Under the pieces are notes generated by a model. That model was not told where the DNA came from and did not search any database. It saw only the letters and a program-made list of their open reading frames with translations. Of a DNA stretch of 64,000 nucleotides, positions 35,780-47,740 are shown one piece after another. The DNA is from Trichuris trichiura. Its lineage: Eukaryota > Nematoda > Enoplea > Trichinellida > Trichuridae. The stretch is from positions 310,001 to 374,000 of the forward strand of contig JBAJFE010000005.1 in assembly GCA_037903355.1 (NCBI GenBank). The letters run 5' to 3'. Within the stretch, counting starts at the first letter, position 1; every line of letters begins with the position of its first letter. A program made the translations under genes and the position numbers.

Positions 35780-37443
35780 ATGAAGGAAGAGTTGATCAAT
35801 TGTTTCGACGACTTTAAGGTGGGTTCGCATTGCCATTCTCTTTTTCGGCACAGCTGCTTTAGGAGAAGATTGAAGATACCGACCACAAGGTAGACACAAC
35901 CCATTATGGGGAGAAAATTGTTGACCTATTCCAAGATCTCGCCTCTCAATCAGAAACGGTGGGCCCTTTTTTCGTGCTCTGTTTTTTCAAAGCGGATATA
36001 TATTTAGGAAGTAGCTACCGTATGCGCCGAACTGCTCAATTTTTACCACCAGGGAACCGCCTATCGAGAGCTCAGTCTACAACTGATACCGGCGTTAATA
36101 GAATGCTACTTGTTCTCGCGCGCCCGCGGTCAACTGGAAACGTCCGTCGCCTTGGGAACGCTCCTTCTAACCATATATAACTGTGTCAGCCCTTGGACTT
36201 TCACATTTCTGTACGTTCTCTTGAAAAGTGTATACCCAACTTTCAGGAGCTGCAGAGTACCGGTGAAGTTGCCAAAAGTGATACGGTCAGATTGGTTCCA
36301 TCTACCTTTCCGTCAATCTACAATCGGGAGGTGAGCACGTAAAAACTTTGCGGACGGACGCCGAGTTCAGGTTGGTCCATTTTGACGCAGCCGTCGGCGA
36401 TTGTCAGCAACGAAGGACTGACGGAAAGAGAGTTGGCCAGACTTAACTTGGAAGGCGGCGTTCACTGCCAAACGGGATTTTTCGAACCCGCCTCGTCGCT
36501 GGTGACCGGCAATAGGCAAGCCGACAAAAAATACCGTACTAGCTCAAGCCTTCACCGCCTTTTTTCGCGTTATTAAGATTCATCGTACTGACCTACCTGA
36601 TCAAAGCGTACAATGGCCATATGCAGCGATACTGTACAACCAGCGTGCACTCCTTTTGCCGAATGTGTCACCGGTAGGATGCCTCATTAAGGAGATGAAG
36701 GGTAGAGTCGATCGTTCAGCCTATGTCGGTCCGGATACGAGTTTCCATCGTTGGAAATCATCAAGATGAAGCTGGATTCCGGCCGTAAAGGTCAAATGTG
36801 CTGCTCTCTGCTGGAGGACAGTACGTCGGGTCCCAGAATTACTCTAAGTCCTTTTTTCCTTTGCGAATGCCTCAATGGTGTCCTTCATGCTCTTTACAAC
36901 CGCTGCTATCAAATAGCTTTGATAACTTTGGAGAGCATTCACCTACGTGCCAAGTACGAGTTGTATGGCGAAGTTTTGCTTGTAAGATAGGAGACGATGA
37001 TGATGATATCGAAGCATTTTCTAACTTGTTTTCCTTTGCAGATCACTAACGCTATGCTAAACACAATGGATGTATACCGAGCTGCCGGCATGCGTGTGGA
37101 CAGCGTTGTTGGTCATCAACCTATGTTCTCTCCGGAATTGCAGCGCGGTCGTCGTAGCCCAAGTGTCATCACAAAGGCTTCATTCAGGTTGCGTCGACTT
37201 TCCAAAGACCTACTTGGCCGTTCCAAAGTGACCGTCGATGGAGTGGAGTAAGTGGATTCGCAGCTATGACCAATTAGTCGAGAGTGAGAAAGGGATTTTA
37301 GGGATAAGGACACTTGCGACGAAGTACGAAGGCGCAAGCTGCCGGAGGACAGTATCCAAAGCTCAACCAATGGCATGACGTTAAATGAAGTCGACGACAG
37401 TTTCTCCGATGAAACGGATTCCAAAATGACGCAAACCGATTGA
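35780..37443 (+). CDS. FAM126: Hyccin (FAM126 family)
   Basis: Hyccin pairs with TTC7 to stabilise PI4KIII-alpha and bring it to the plasma membrane with EFR3. Exons: 35780-35818, 35863-35958, 36008-36184, 36247-36330, 36391-36607, 36706-36981, 37042-37247 and 37302-37443. The first exon starts MKEELINCFDDFK, like the human VEEWLSEFK start. VCAELLNFYHQG and LQLIPALIECYLFSRARG match the human FEFYRSG and QFLPELIWCYL segments. GLTERELARLNL, VLAQAFTAFFRVI, LCRSGYEFPSL, ALYNRCYQIAL and ELYGEVLLITNAM follow the family order. The last ~95 residues are Ser/Arg-rich, end in TDSKMTQTD and are expected to be disordered. A one-base frame conflict lies inside the fifth exon near 36500-36530 (see findings). 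The next junction is my best choice among alternatives. Total is about 430 residues. Confidence 0.88.
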
Positions 37444-37492
37444 ACGCTGCGATGTAAAGGTATAATCGTTGCGGTTATGCTTCATTATCTGT

Positions 37493-37531
37493 ATAATATT
37501 ATTACGAGTAGTAGTAGCAGTAGTAGTAGTA
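37493..37531. repeat. (AGT)n-type triplet repeat
   Basis: A short run of AGT/AGC triplets between the 3' ends of hyccin and the convergent GPCR gene. Confidence 0.8.
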
Positions 37532-37582
37532 AACGAAGCTGCGAGTTAACGAGCGCGAAGCGAACTCGGAATTGCAATGCTT

Positions 37583-40500
37583 TCAATAGTCACTGGCCAT
37601 CGACTGAGTTGGATGCTTGTTTAAAGAGGCGCTATGCAATGGTTGCACAATGCTCGCCTGCACGCTGCTTCCTCGGGCCATCGAAGTATTGAATAGGCAC
37701 ATGGAATAAGGGTCGAAGTGCACGCCGGGCATCCATCGAAACATGTAAGCGAAGCCTTCGCGAAAACGACGATTTCTACAGACGTATATAATCGGATTGA
37801 CCATGCAATGAATCATGGCGACCGTATGGCATCCCCACCATACGAACAACACGTACGTATAATCTTTGATCAATGGATTCAGAGCGCGCACAATGTTGAA
37901 CATATTCAATGGCAGCCAACAAACTGAATAGACCGTAGTGACAATAAACATTGTCGGAAGCATCTAAAAAACAAAAACGAAAATATGTACGCTCAAAAAT
38001 TTCAAAAACTTAAGAAAACTATGACCCCCTTATTTCAACAGCGTTTCAAAAGGAACGGAGCGACAAAGCTTGTTGCTTCGCTCTGCATACTCAAATCGTC
38101 AATACGTTAATAAGCCTAAGCTTACGTTCGCTTCGGAAGAAAATAGAGAGTACAGACTTGTCGCGTCAAGGGGAAACATGAGCCGTACGGATTTCTACGA
38201 ACAAATTGGGCGGTTGCGGCTGATACCCGTTTAAGTTTCACCGTGACGGAATTAGGAAAAAATATACCCAAAATATTTAATCATAATACAGTGAAAATAA
38301 AAAATCTTTCCTACGACAAAGGATTGCCGCTCTGTGTAAGGCAGCTTTTTCTTTACTACTTCAATTGGAACTACAAACGAGCTTTCGCGGCCGTCACTGC
38401 TCAGGAGCTCCCGGAAGCAATTTGGCAAAGAAAAGTTCCTTATATGGAGCCGCGGTGCTTCTTTTTTAAATTAAGAATATTAGATAATAATAATAACAAC
38501 AACAACAACATGGTTGGAAGGTCTTCTACGGCTTTTCCCATTTATTTGTCTGTGTTTGTCCATGTAAACGGGAAAAGCCGTAGAAGACCTTCCAACCATG
38601 AAACATCACCCCGTTACGAAGCATCCAGTATTCAAGAACAATAATAATAATAATAATAGTAATAATAATAATAATAATGCTTGGGAAAATAAGCTTTACT
38701 ATGAGTGCAACATGAGCACAATTTGAGATATTTGTTCGCCGAAGTCGCGAGAGAAGATTACATTACACTCTGAAAGGTAGGCGTGAATTTTTCTCATTCC
38801 ACAACGTAGAAACAATGCCAACGGCAAGCTTCCACGAAAGATTTTTGTCACTGCTTTCCCGTTGGGTAATATGTGCTCAAACTTTGCATTAATGATGTTC
38901 CACCACTTACTAAGCGCTATACGAATAGGGAAATGCCTTTTCGGCCGTTCAACCAACTTAACAGCACTTCCTATTTAGGAATTAAAAAAAGGAATTCCCG
39001 CAGCTACTTTTAGCTTGGGTATTTGTATATAAATGCATATATTGGTTGTGTAGGCAACTGAGAGCAGCCAAAATGTGTATCAAAAAATGTCGTATGTGCA
39101 TTAGCTTAAACGTCCAAATGATTTTTTGTCTAAGACAGCAAAAAACCTCGAACAGCTCATTCAAGCAAGTCGATTCAACGCTAAAGAAAGCACACTAACG
39201 TTGACAGCTTAATGTGTACACAGAGTAAAACGCTACGACCAATTGATGACCCACATTCGTAACTGTGCGGCTAATTACGCTTTGCCAAGTCCACCCATTC
39301 AGTCAAACTTTGAAAATGTACGCCTCGGGAAAAAGTTGCCGTCATTTTGACCGCAACACTTCATTGCTCTTTCGCTCATTGACAAACCGATGAATCAGGC
39401 GGGAATTTTTCGCCGCCAACAATAATCCACCCAACTATTAAATATTAGTTGGAAAAATGGTTGAGACAAGCAAATGCGCCTTCAAAGCTTTAAGTGCCCG
39501 CGACAAAAGCAACACAAAATCCTCCGCCGCCGGCGGAAGCAGAAAGGAAAATGGGCAGCCTAAACTTGACGGGGACACTTTCAAACGCCCAACGTTGGTT
39601 GGATCAATCACAATCGTCACCCTTTTTAGGCAATTGACCGCCGCTGGCAAGCAGTTGTCGCGTTCTCGTATCGATCGGAGAAAATTTTGCAAACGGAAAT
39701 TTGTATTGCTCAACTTTCGCGCCTAATTTCGGCTGCAAACCCAGGCGGCATCGCGCTTGTCCGAAACAAACCTTTGGCCACAACGTTTCGGCCAAAAATG
39801 CCGTAGTTGAAAGGAGAAGAAAAAAGCGGGACAATCAACGTCCCTTTCGTTCGCTGAAGTGCCAAAAAGTCATAGGAGAACTGCGGGATCCCAAATGTGC
39901 GTAATCGGTTGAAGCCGTCAACTTCCGCAAGAATCAAACGTCGGGCAGGAATGCTCGCTTGAACATATCTCTATTGGCCAACGTGCGGGTTGACCGCGTT
40001 GGGAAATCGCGGCACAGCCTACTTTGTAGGCAGGCAATTCTTCATTCTACCGCTAGGCCATTTTGGGAAGGAACAACTAAAACCTATAAGCTGTCCGCTT
40101 CGTGAAGGAAAATGGCGTGAAAAAAGTCTTCAGGGATCACATCTCAAAGCAACGACACTGATTCAATCAACAAGATCAATGCTAAGGCATTACGGCTTAG
40201 GGCGGAAGGAAGGAAGGAAATGGGCCCTCTTTTTTTATTTGCTGGAAAACTTTACTGCCAATTGGATAAAAAAACAGTTAAGAGTGCTCACCTTTTTGAC
40301 CACCGATTTTCGTTGTCTGTTAAACTTGCCTGCATGACGACCCTCGCCGGGCACCCTTGAAAACCAAAGCTTCAACCCAATGCCAACGTAAGTGAGCGTT
40401 AGCACGAGCAGCGGTATAAAATATTGGAGGCACGCAGCCGCCAAACTGTACTCGTACTCGCCGAGCGTTTCGTTGGCCCATGTCCAATCTTCGACGCATT

Positions 40501-41011
40501 CAAGTTTGCTGTCGTCATCCGATGACGGCTCCAAAGTGTTCACAATGAGCAGAGGAAAGGCAATAATGATGGCCACCGTCCACACCACAGCAATTACAAA
40601 GGCAGCCTTACAATTGGTCAGCTTTGCTCGGGTGCTCATCGGGAACAGTATACCGCAAAAGCGATCGACGCTTATGGCTATTAGCGTATAAGCGCTTGCC
40701 ATGACAGTGATAGCCTGACTAAAGTTTACCAGCTTGCATAGAAACAAACCAAACGGCCAATATTGTAGGCACAATGCCGGTGTGAAACTAAACGGTATAC
40801 ATATTAGGGCAACAAGCGTGTCGGCCACCGCCAAATTGGCAAGCAAAGCATTTGTGGGTGTTCGCATTCTTGGAAAGCTTACCACAATAAAAATGATCAC
40901 CACATTGCCGATTACCGATACAACAGCAATTAGTGAATAGATAACAGTGGCCGCAATGCACGCGTCCGCGATAAGAGAATCTTGCACATTAGTGTCGTTG
41001 TCAGCATTCAT
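37583..41011 (-). CDS. Class A GPCR, neuropeptide (NPY/RYamide-type) receptor
   Basis: A seven-helix plasma-membrane receptor. Two exons (41011-40292 and 37963-37583) join at phase 0 to give 366 residues. A short N-terminus with an N-D-T-N stretch precedes TM1 (GNVVIIFIVVSF). TM2 has NLAVADTLVALICIPF with the conserved Asp. TM3 ends in DRF in place of DRY (AISVDRFCGILFP). The extracellular loop 2 Cys (ECVEDW) pairs with the TM3 Cys (LFLCKLV). TM5 is FIPLLVLTLTYVGIGLKL. A basic third loop (KFNRQRKSVVKK) leads to TM6 (VYSVCWLPLNMF) and TM7 with NPIIY. A Cys-rich region follows helix 8 (NRRFREGF), then a Ser/Thr tail. The WPFG..C and NPIIYVCRNRRFREGF pattern fits peptide receptors of the NPY/RYamide/tachykinin group; the ligand cannot be stated. 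The single intron (2328 nt) holds repeats. Confidence 0.93.
38483..38510. repeat. (AAT)n/(AAC)n triplet repeat, left side
   Basis: AAT triplets changing to AAC triplets immediately before the hairpin element. Confidence 0.85.
38509..38600. mobile_element. Short perfect fold-back element, MITE family member
   Basis: Arms of 31 bp (38509-38539 and 38570-38600) are exact reverse complements around a 30-nt loop. The arm contains CTACGGCTTTTCCC, the same terminus as the 3.6 and 4.2 kb elements, and the loop shares TTGTCTGTGTTTGTCC with them. It looks like a minimal or deleted relative. The sequence continues with GAAACATCACCCCGTTACGAAGC, which also resembles the flank of copies A and B. Confidence 0.75.
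38640..38682. repeat. (AAT)n triplet repeat
   Basis: Nearly pure AAT run with one AGT interruption, just beyond the hairpin. Confidence 0.9.
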
Positions 41012-42611
41012 TTAGCCTTTGATCTTTGTCTGCCGCTTTTCGATGAACAGCAACAACAACAAGAGGAGCAACAAAATAAATAACAACACTAATAAACACT
41101 CCAAGCGTATTCATTTTGAAAGCGATCGTCTTCTTCTTCTTTTTCATCATCATCTGACTAATAATCATGAGTAACTGGTGAAAAGTTTCAAAATGCAGCC
41201 GGTGGTGGTCTTCGCTGAGAAAAGCTTTCAAAAGTCACCCTTTGGCCGGAAACAACTTTCTTTCTCTCACCAATGCAAAGCCGTCTGTGCCATGCAATTA
41301 ATGCGCCAACAACGTACGCAAAGGCCAATTGGGCGGAAATGGGGATATAGCGAAAACTTAACCGGCGTAACACATCACCACCAACGGGTCGTCGTCGTCC
41401 ACTGCGTTGCTTTGCCTAAAATTAACGAAAAGTAGATTCAATTTAACCCATCAATTAACGTCGTACAAGGCAATTGGTCAGCGTCAAAATTGGTTAAACA
41501 GTCAACCCTGACTTATGGTGGGTCCGTAGGCTAAGCGAAACCGTCAAATCATTTCGCAAATAGCAACGCCAGCTCAAGTCATCAGTTTTGCATTAATCAT
41601 TGCTAGCGTTAACGAAAGGATCTCTCAACTCCAATCACCGAGCGAAAATGCGCTCTAAGAAGTTTAAAAAAGGACGCGGAGTGTCGCACCTTTGTATACG
41701 CTGACTAAGCGATTTTCGGCTTACGAAAGACCAAAATTAAACAACCAAAGAAGGCTAGAACAACCACAGTGCACCTATGTTAATCAGGGAACCAAATACT
41801 TTGAACCAACCGGCTTTAAGCAACAAGTCGTTCATCGGAGAAAAAAGAGGGAAAAAATGGCTGCTAACTGGAGTGTATTGATCGCTGCCAAGAGAGTAAA
41901 GACCGACCGGAAACGAAACCGGCTGTTTGTCAATGAGTTTAGGCTAATTGGGAAAAGAGATGCACCTTCGGTTGGCAAAATACGGTTCGCCCAGTCGCTA
42001 CCGAAAAGCTCAGCGCAATTTTTAGAAAAACAACCATTAAGGAGAACGCCCTCGGGACGGCGGCTACGCGAGGCGCACACTTCATTCATTCGTTACATTC
42101 ACTATTTCTTGTCAATGACGATTACAGCCGCGCGCTGCTAATTGACGACAAGCGGATTTGTGGCAAACTAAGTACATACGCAGCCCGGTTTAGCGTTGCG
42201 AAAGCAGACGGTCCCCGCTTAGAGAATAACGCGAAGAAAAAAACAGAAGCTCTTATGCAAAACTGTTTTCCGTCTGACCAATGTCTGAAAGAGATGAAAA
42301 CAAGTGGCAATACAATGCATTACGATTGCTTGCCAAATTTGTTGAATGGGTCCGTCCGCTTCGATTATTTACAAAAGTCAAACGTTCAAAAATTTACGGC
42401 AACCTTTTTGGGACATCGTAAGACGTTCCCCCTATCAAAGTTTTTGCTGCGGTTACACGAAGGCGCATAGTCGGCCATTTCGGAGAAAACTGCCATTCTA
42501 CATGTGATGACTATACACACACACACATATATATATATGGTCATCACATGTTTACAGTGGGCGCTCAGTCTTCCGTTTATCGAATATATATATATATATA
42601 TTTTTTTTTAT

Positions 42612-42821
42612 CCGATTGAAAAAGTGGTCTTCATTTTTGGCACTTATGCCGATATCAGCTGTTACGAAGGCGCTCAGTGCTTCTTTTTATGGAATATATA
42701 TATATATATATACGTATATATTCGATAAAAAAAAATATATATACTCGATATACCACAATTAAAAATTGGCTTTATATATACACATATCGAGTATACATAT
42801 ATCGAGTATACATTATCGAGT

Positions 42822-42867
<46 letters not shown>

Positions 42868-42950
42868 TCGATAAAAAGAAGCACTGAGCGCCTTCGCAAC
42901 AGCCGATATAAGCATAAATGCCAAAAATGAAGACCACTTTTTCAAGCGGA
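42612..42950. repeat. Inverted repeat around an (AT)n core
   Basis: Left arm (about 42612-42695) reads GAAAAAGTGGTCTTCATTTTTGGCA, then GCCGATATCAGCTG and GGCGCTCAGTGCTTCTTTTTAT. The right arm (about 42866-42950) is the reverse complement. Between them lie TATA dinucleotide runs and repeated TCGAGTATACAT units. A further half-copy (GCGCTCAGTCTTCCGTTTATCG) precedes the left arm at about 42564-42585, and a CACATGTGATGACTAT/GGTCATCACATGT palindrome at about 42500-42550. Confidence 0.8.
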
Positions 42951-44712
42951 CATTTGAGCAAATACTCAAAGCAAAAAACAATTAGTATTTCAACTATTTT
43001 TTCTTTCTATCACAACAAACTGACTGAAACAATACGCTAAGTCATTCTCGTCTGTCCGCGTGACTCTGTCATTTTAAAAGTGGCTGAGCTTACGCTGGTA
43101 AAAATAATTTTATGACCTTTCGCGTTTTTGGATTATCGCCATTCATTCCTCCGCGCACCCATTAGCCGAAGCAGCAGTCATCCGAACTATGTTGAAATAG
43201 GCTTGCTCGGCTATTGACAAGCCTTTAGCAAAGAAATAAACGCGCGCGCATTCCACCGATCGGACAATAAATAGCTTTGACAACTGGAAGTGCAACGCGG
43301 TGCCTACTTGAAAAGCTTTAATAAAAGAAACTGGTTTTACACCTACAACGCATACACACAAGCACACACTTGAAGAAACGAAAAGTACACTCGACAAACC
43401 TATATGGGTCTTATGCAGATTGCCTATTGGAAATTGACGACAATGAGCTTCCATCTTGGCTATCTTATTAGCATCATCATGATCATCAAGGCCGCGTAAG
43501 ACTTACCAAAATATACTCACTTTGACGCACGTGGCAGAGAGAAAGTACAAGGGCTAACATCAGGTTGCCCAGGTGAATTTACAGCTCCAGTAGCGCCCCC
43601 TATTGTTAGATGTATTAATTGCGGATTTGAATAATATACGTTGGTTAAAGCCGAGGATAAAACGCGAAATTGTTGCATAATTTAATTTCAGCACTTTAAT
43701 GGGGATAAATGTACCCGCCGCTTCTTTACATTACATCAACAGGTGCTCGAAGAGATAATGACAACTGAGAGAGTAATAATGTATACATATGCAGGCTGGC
43801 AAAAGGAGATTAAATGTGGCGTATTGGAAAAACTGGAAATGGCTTGGCTGGCGATAGATGATGGCACTTGACGACAAAGCAAATCCGTTCGGCAACGGGT
43901 TCCACTTCGTTGTCACGTGTGTCCGCCTCTGCCAGCCAAAAGACAAACGCCTGTTGGTGCAACGGAAATGTTGACAATGTGGTAAATGACTGGACAGCCA
44001 CGCGGACGATGTCGCCTGATTTTGACACTTTATCCAAAAATAAAACAAGTGCGCAACACTCTCAACAAAGCAACGTGTCTGTTCCTTTACATCACTTAAC
44101 GACGACGACCCGACCACTTAGCCGCGGCAGCAGCAGGCAGCAAAACGAAGCTGTAATCACATAAAGACAACTTTCAACGATAAGCTACGAAAGAAGTACG
44201 CGCAAAACCTGCAATGGAAATTTTGTTGTCAAGCAAATACCATACACCAAAAAAAGGTTCTGAGCGTATATACTGCCCACTTGATGCGCTTTGCGACAAC
44301 GTTTGCTCGTTAAACAAAAAAACAAAGAACCTATGAAAGAAAAGGACAAAATCGAGCGCGGCTCATTTCTCACCCTTTTATTTCTTACAGAATAACTTTG
44401 GGGGAAAAAAATTCCCGCGCTACTGGCAGGAATGGATTAGTAGTGAAAAAAAGTCAAAATTACAACCATCTATTTTAAGCGACGTTACGGTAGGCGAGAC
44501 TGGGCAAGAAAAGTAATTCGCAATTTCGTAGCAAACTTTACGCGGGCGGCAACAAAGTGCCGTTTACTCACTTGAACAGTCGGTGAAGAAAATCGATGTT
44601 AGGCAAAATGACGGCAACGTTGGCCGACGGAAATGGGCCCACAATGTGCACTGAAGATGGGATATGGGCCAGTCACGTGACTGGATTGACCAGCCGATAT
44701 AAAAAGTGACAT

Positions 44713-44735
44713 GACGACGACGACGACGACGATCA
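44713..44735. repeat. (GAC)n triplet repeat
   Basis: Seven GAC/ACG triplets in a row. Confidence 0.8.
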
Positions 44736-45017
44736 ATCGGTTGCCGTACGCACAAACAACCAATCTCCGCGGAATGAGGAACGTAGGAAGAATTGAGCAA
44801 AAAATTACGCGCCGAATGGGCCGACGACCATACGAAGACGTACAAGGCAAAAATTGGCTGCGTACGATTAGAACAAGTTGACCAATTCAATTGGTTTCAT
44901 TTTTGCGCGTTTTAACCGGTCAGATGAACACCATACCGACAAGACAACGCTGCGTAAGCCTTAAGCCAATATACGTATAGCCTTCACAAAAGCCAATCTT
45001 TACTATGGCATTAAAGA

Positions 45018-45040
45018 GAAAGAGAGGGAGAGAGAGGGTA
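45018..45040. repeat. GA-rich simple repeat
   Basis: GAGAAAGAGAGGGAGAGAGAGGG purine run. Confidence 0.75.
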
Positions 45041-47272
45041 GTGCGTGTGTAACGCTGGCAATCCCTTGCAAGCGAGAATCACTGCCCCGCAGCGCCATTT
45101 CAAAGCTTGTCAAAAAACGAGGATAAAAGTTTGTTGTTTCTGCCGGGCTTAGCCTACGCTTAAGTGTGCATACTTTAACGGAACGGACGGACGAAAGTCA
45201 ATAAACGTTGTATAGCAAAGATGAAATCTTCCAAGCTCTCTCCGTCTCTTCAGTTTTCCCTTTTGCTTAAGGAGAGATTTGCCAAAACTCAGATGACCAT
45301 ATGTGACATTTCTCAACGCGAAACGTCTTGCCAACTTTACGCAAGTCGACGAAGACGACATTTCTATTGACCAACGAGCGGTCAGGTACCACTCAACTGG
45401 TCAAATTTTGGATTCGATCAATCGCCAACTCACTAACAGATGGTATGGTTCCCGCGCGAAAGATCTGCCGCGAGACAATGAGCAAATAGAATCGTCATTG
45501 CACAATAACTCTTCTCAATGAAGAACTGAAGGTAAAAAGACCGAACAGATGAACAAACATGAATGACACGCCGGCCAACCACTTGCAAAAAATACTAACC
45601 TTTCTTGAAGACGAGCTAATGACGAATATCAAAAAGGAAATGGCAGTGAGCAATTGGCGTTTACGACGGGGCATATTGCTGTCATTACATAGGCAGTACA
45701 TTGACAAGCGACAAGCATTGTCAACCAACAATCTCCTATACGTGCAAAGCGAAAGGAACAATTCGACCCGCGAACACGTATGCTGCCGTTAGGAAAAAAA
45801 GACAGCCATCGTAAGTTGATTATTTGGTGTTGACGCTTCGGGCAAATCTCAAGTAACACGATCAAAACGCGTAAACAATTCGCTAGGAACGGCAAGAGGC
45901 GGAACAAACTAATTTACGACGCTCCAATACCGCTTCGCCGCATTACGTCTAGTCAGTGACCGCTAAAGCATTGCAAAATGCGCCTTAAAAAATGGCAATT
46001 GCGACGCTGGGGAGAACTCAATCAAAAAGTGTCATCGATCTAGAAAAAATAATAATAAATGCATTCTCGTTCGCCTACCCCGAGAAGAGCATTTGGAAGA
46101 TGCGAAATTGGGAACAAAACTTGCCCGCTGCATTTCGAACAACACGCCATTTCGCGCGGGAGAGAAGAGGAAATCAAAAAACGATGGGCGGACCGAGGGC
46201 ATAAAATGAAACTTGCGAATCAATAATTTTTGAAAAAAAATTTAGGCTTTACCGAAAAACAGTCGGACTACACAGTAAGCCCGCTTTTGAGGTTAATAGC
46301 TAGTAAACGCCCGCCCACGCGTAAAGATATTTAAATTTCAGTACTACCTTACTTTTACTTGCGCATACTATGCGCTTTACAGTCGGAAAATTATTGCGTA
46401 CAAAATGTTGGCTACTGAAACAAACCGGTGAACATCTTACTTTTTGTCTTTTCCATTTGAACTTCAGAGATTTCGGAAACGGCTCAGCGCTCGCTAGCCG
46501 TCACGGTTGGAAGACCAATTGAAAAGTCTACATTTTTGCCCTTAATTCTTTTTCATCCCAATCAATGCAAAGGATAATTTCGTAGGCTCAATAAACTTCC
46601 ACCGGCCTAAAAAGTGAATTAAGCAAATAATCTTCTCCGCACGAACATTACTCACCGGCTTTGCGCTTGGCCAAGTAGCGGCGATTTTCAACTTACGACG
46701 ACAACTTTCATTCGCGAATGCCTAATGAAACATTCGTTCCTTGTTTGTGAGCTGGAAACTATGCGTAAACTTCGGACGAAATTTGAAATTCATATCTTTG
46801 AAATCAGCTAACCTGAATACTTGCTGCCGAACAAGCCTTACTGTAGTTGTTACTGCTTACTATTAGCTAACATTTCTTACGGGCAGAAATCTTTTTCACG
46901 TTACGCTATGAACAAGCCAGGCTAAGCTTTCTTTCCCGATTCGAGTAAAATCGCGCGTCCGAGATAGCTTTGAAACTTGGAGTAAGGGCTTGCACAATAG
47001 ATGCCTACGGGCTAGCTGTTGTGTCAGAATTTTTTTCAGAGAAAACAATAAAATTTTCATAATACGGCAGCATAAAAATCTATTTTGCACGGAAAGATGA
47101 AATTTGCTAAACGAATAAATGAACTACTGGCAATTGCCAAAGTGAACCTGAAAATCATGTATTGAAAACGGCAAAAAAATTACCTGAAAAGGCTTTCGCG
47201 CGAAACGTCCCGAGAAGACTTTGTACGAATTTTGTTTATTTCCGTCGCAAACATCCGCGCGAAGTGGGTTGG

Positions 47273-47521
47273 TCAGAAATCGAGCAGCAGCTGGGGAAGA
47301 ACCTTCATCAGATGCTTTTGCTCCACCAGATTGCAATTGTCGTCCTTAGCAATGGCGGCAGCTCTCAAGGCGCCTTCCTTGACAAATATATTGACGAAAT
47401 AGGCAAGCATGTCGACTGCGTTCGGTCGAAACTTCAACTTTCCACTGTCCCCATGCTTATTCACCACGAGAGCCTGTATAAGGCTTGCTTTGAAATTTCC
47501 CTGTTCGCTATTCGCGTCCAT
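47273..47521 (-). CDS. CENPX: Centromere protein X (MHF2, histone-fold)
   Basis: Histone-fold partner of CENP-S (MHF1), acting in the kinetochore CENP-T-W-S-X complex and with FANCM at stalled forks. A single exon encodes 82 residues; human is 81. The sequence starts MDANSEQGNFKASLIQALV and contains the histone-fold core RPNAVDMLAYFVNIFVKEGALR. It ends VEQKHLMKVLPQLLLDF, nearly identical to the human C-terminus VDQLEKVLPQLLLDF. The ATG at 47521 is used because the open frame above it begins only at a TTG. It lies 219 bp downstream of the Rab gene on the same strand. Confidence 0.95.
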   Translation of the reverse strand: MDANSEQGNFKASLIQALVVNKHGDSGKLKFRPNAVDMLAYFVNIFVKEGALRAAAIAKDDNCNLVEQKHLMKVLPQLLLDF

Positions 47522-47740
47522 CAGCTTTAACAAGAACCGCTACGTTACTAGCGTCACGAAAGATGCGATTTAAAAAAATACGGATGGCGTAGAACCCGAA
47601 ATTCGTAACCAAAATAACGCTGTTTGGAAATATCATTCTTTTTTTGAAAAAACTCGCTAACTAAGGAATTAAACAGCGACTTCCGCATTATCGTCTGGAT
47701 AAAAGTCTTCATTTTCTTTTCCACTTCCAGCGGAGACCCA

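Larger units (their letters stand above)
37964..40291 (-). other. Intron of the GPCR gene
   Basis: 2328 nt, donor GTGAGC and acceptor TTTTTTAG. It contains the short perfect hairpin at 38509-38600 and (AAT)n/(AAC)n simple repeats. Plus-strand open frames in 39.4-40.3 kb have no recognisable content. Confidence 0.7.
41012..47272. other. Intergenic region, ~6.3 kb
   Basis: No gene recognised. Notable open frames are a plus-strand 149-residue basic frame (41692-42141, TTG start) and a minus-strand 103-residue frame (43143-43454). Neither shows a domain or a splice partner. The 42.5-42.95 kb palindromic AT repeat lies here, as do a (GAC)n tract at ~44713 and a GA-rich tract at ~45018. Confidence 0.5.

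Noticed and set aside
36674..36705. 32-nt intron in hyccin
   Set aside because: It fits phase, but 32 nt is below every other intron here (44 nt or more). A 98-nt intron from 36608 to the same acceptor fits phase equally and is a more normal size.
41692..42141. Plus-strand 149-codon basic frame
   Set aside because: Begins at TTG, has no domain, and composition is typical of random A-rich sequence.
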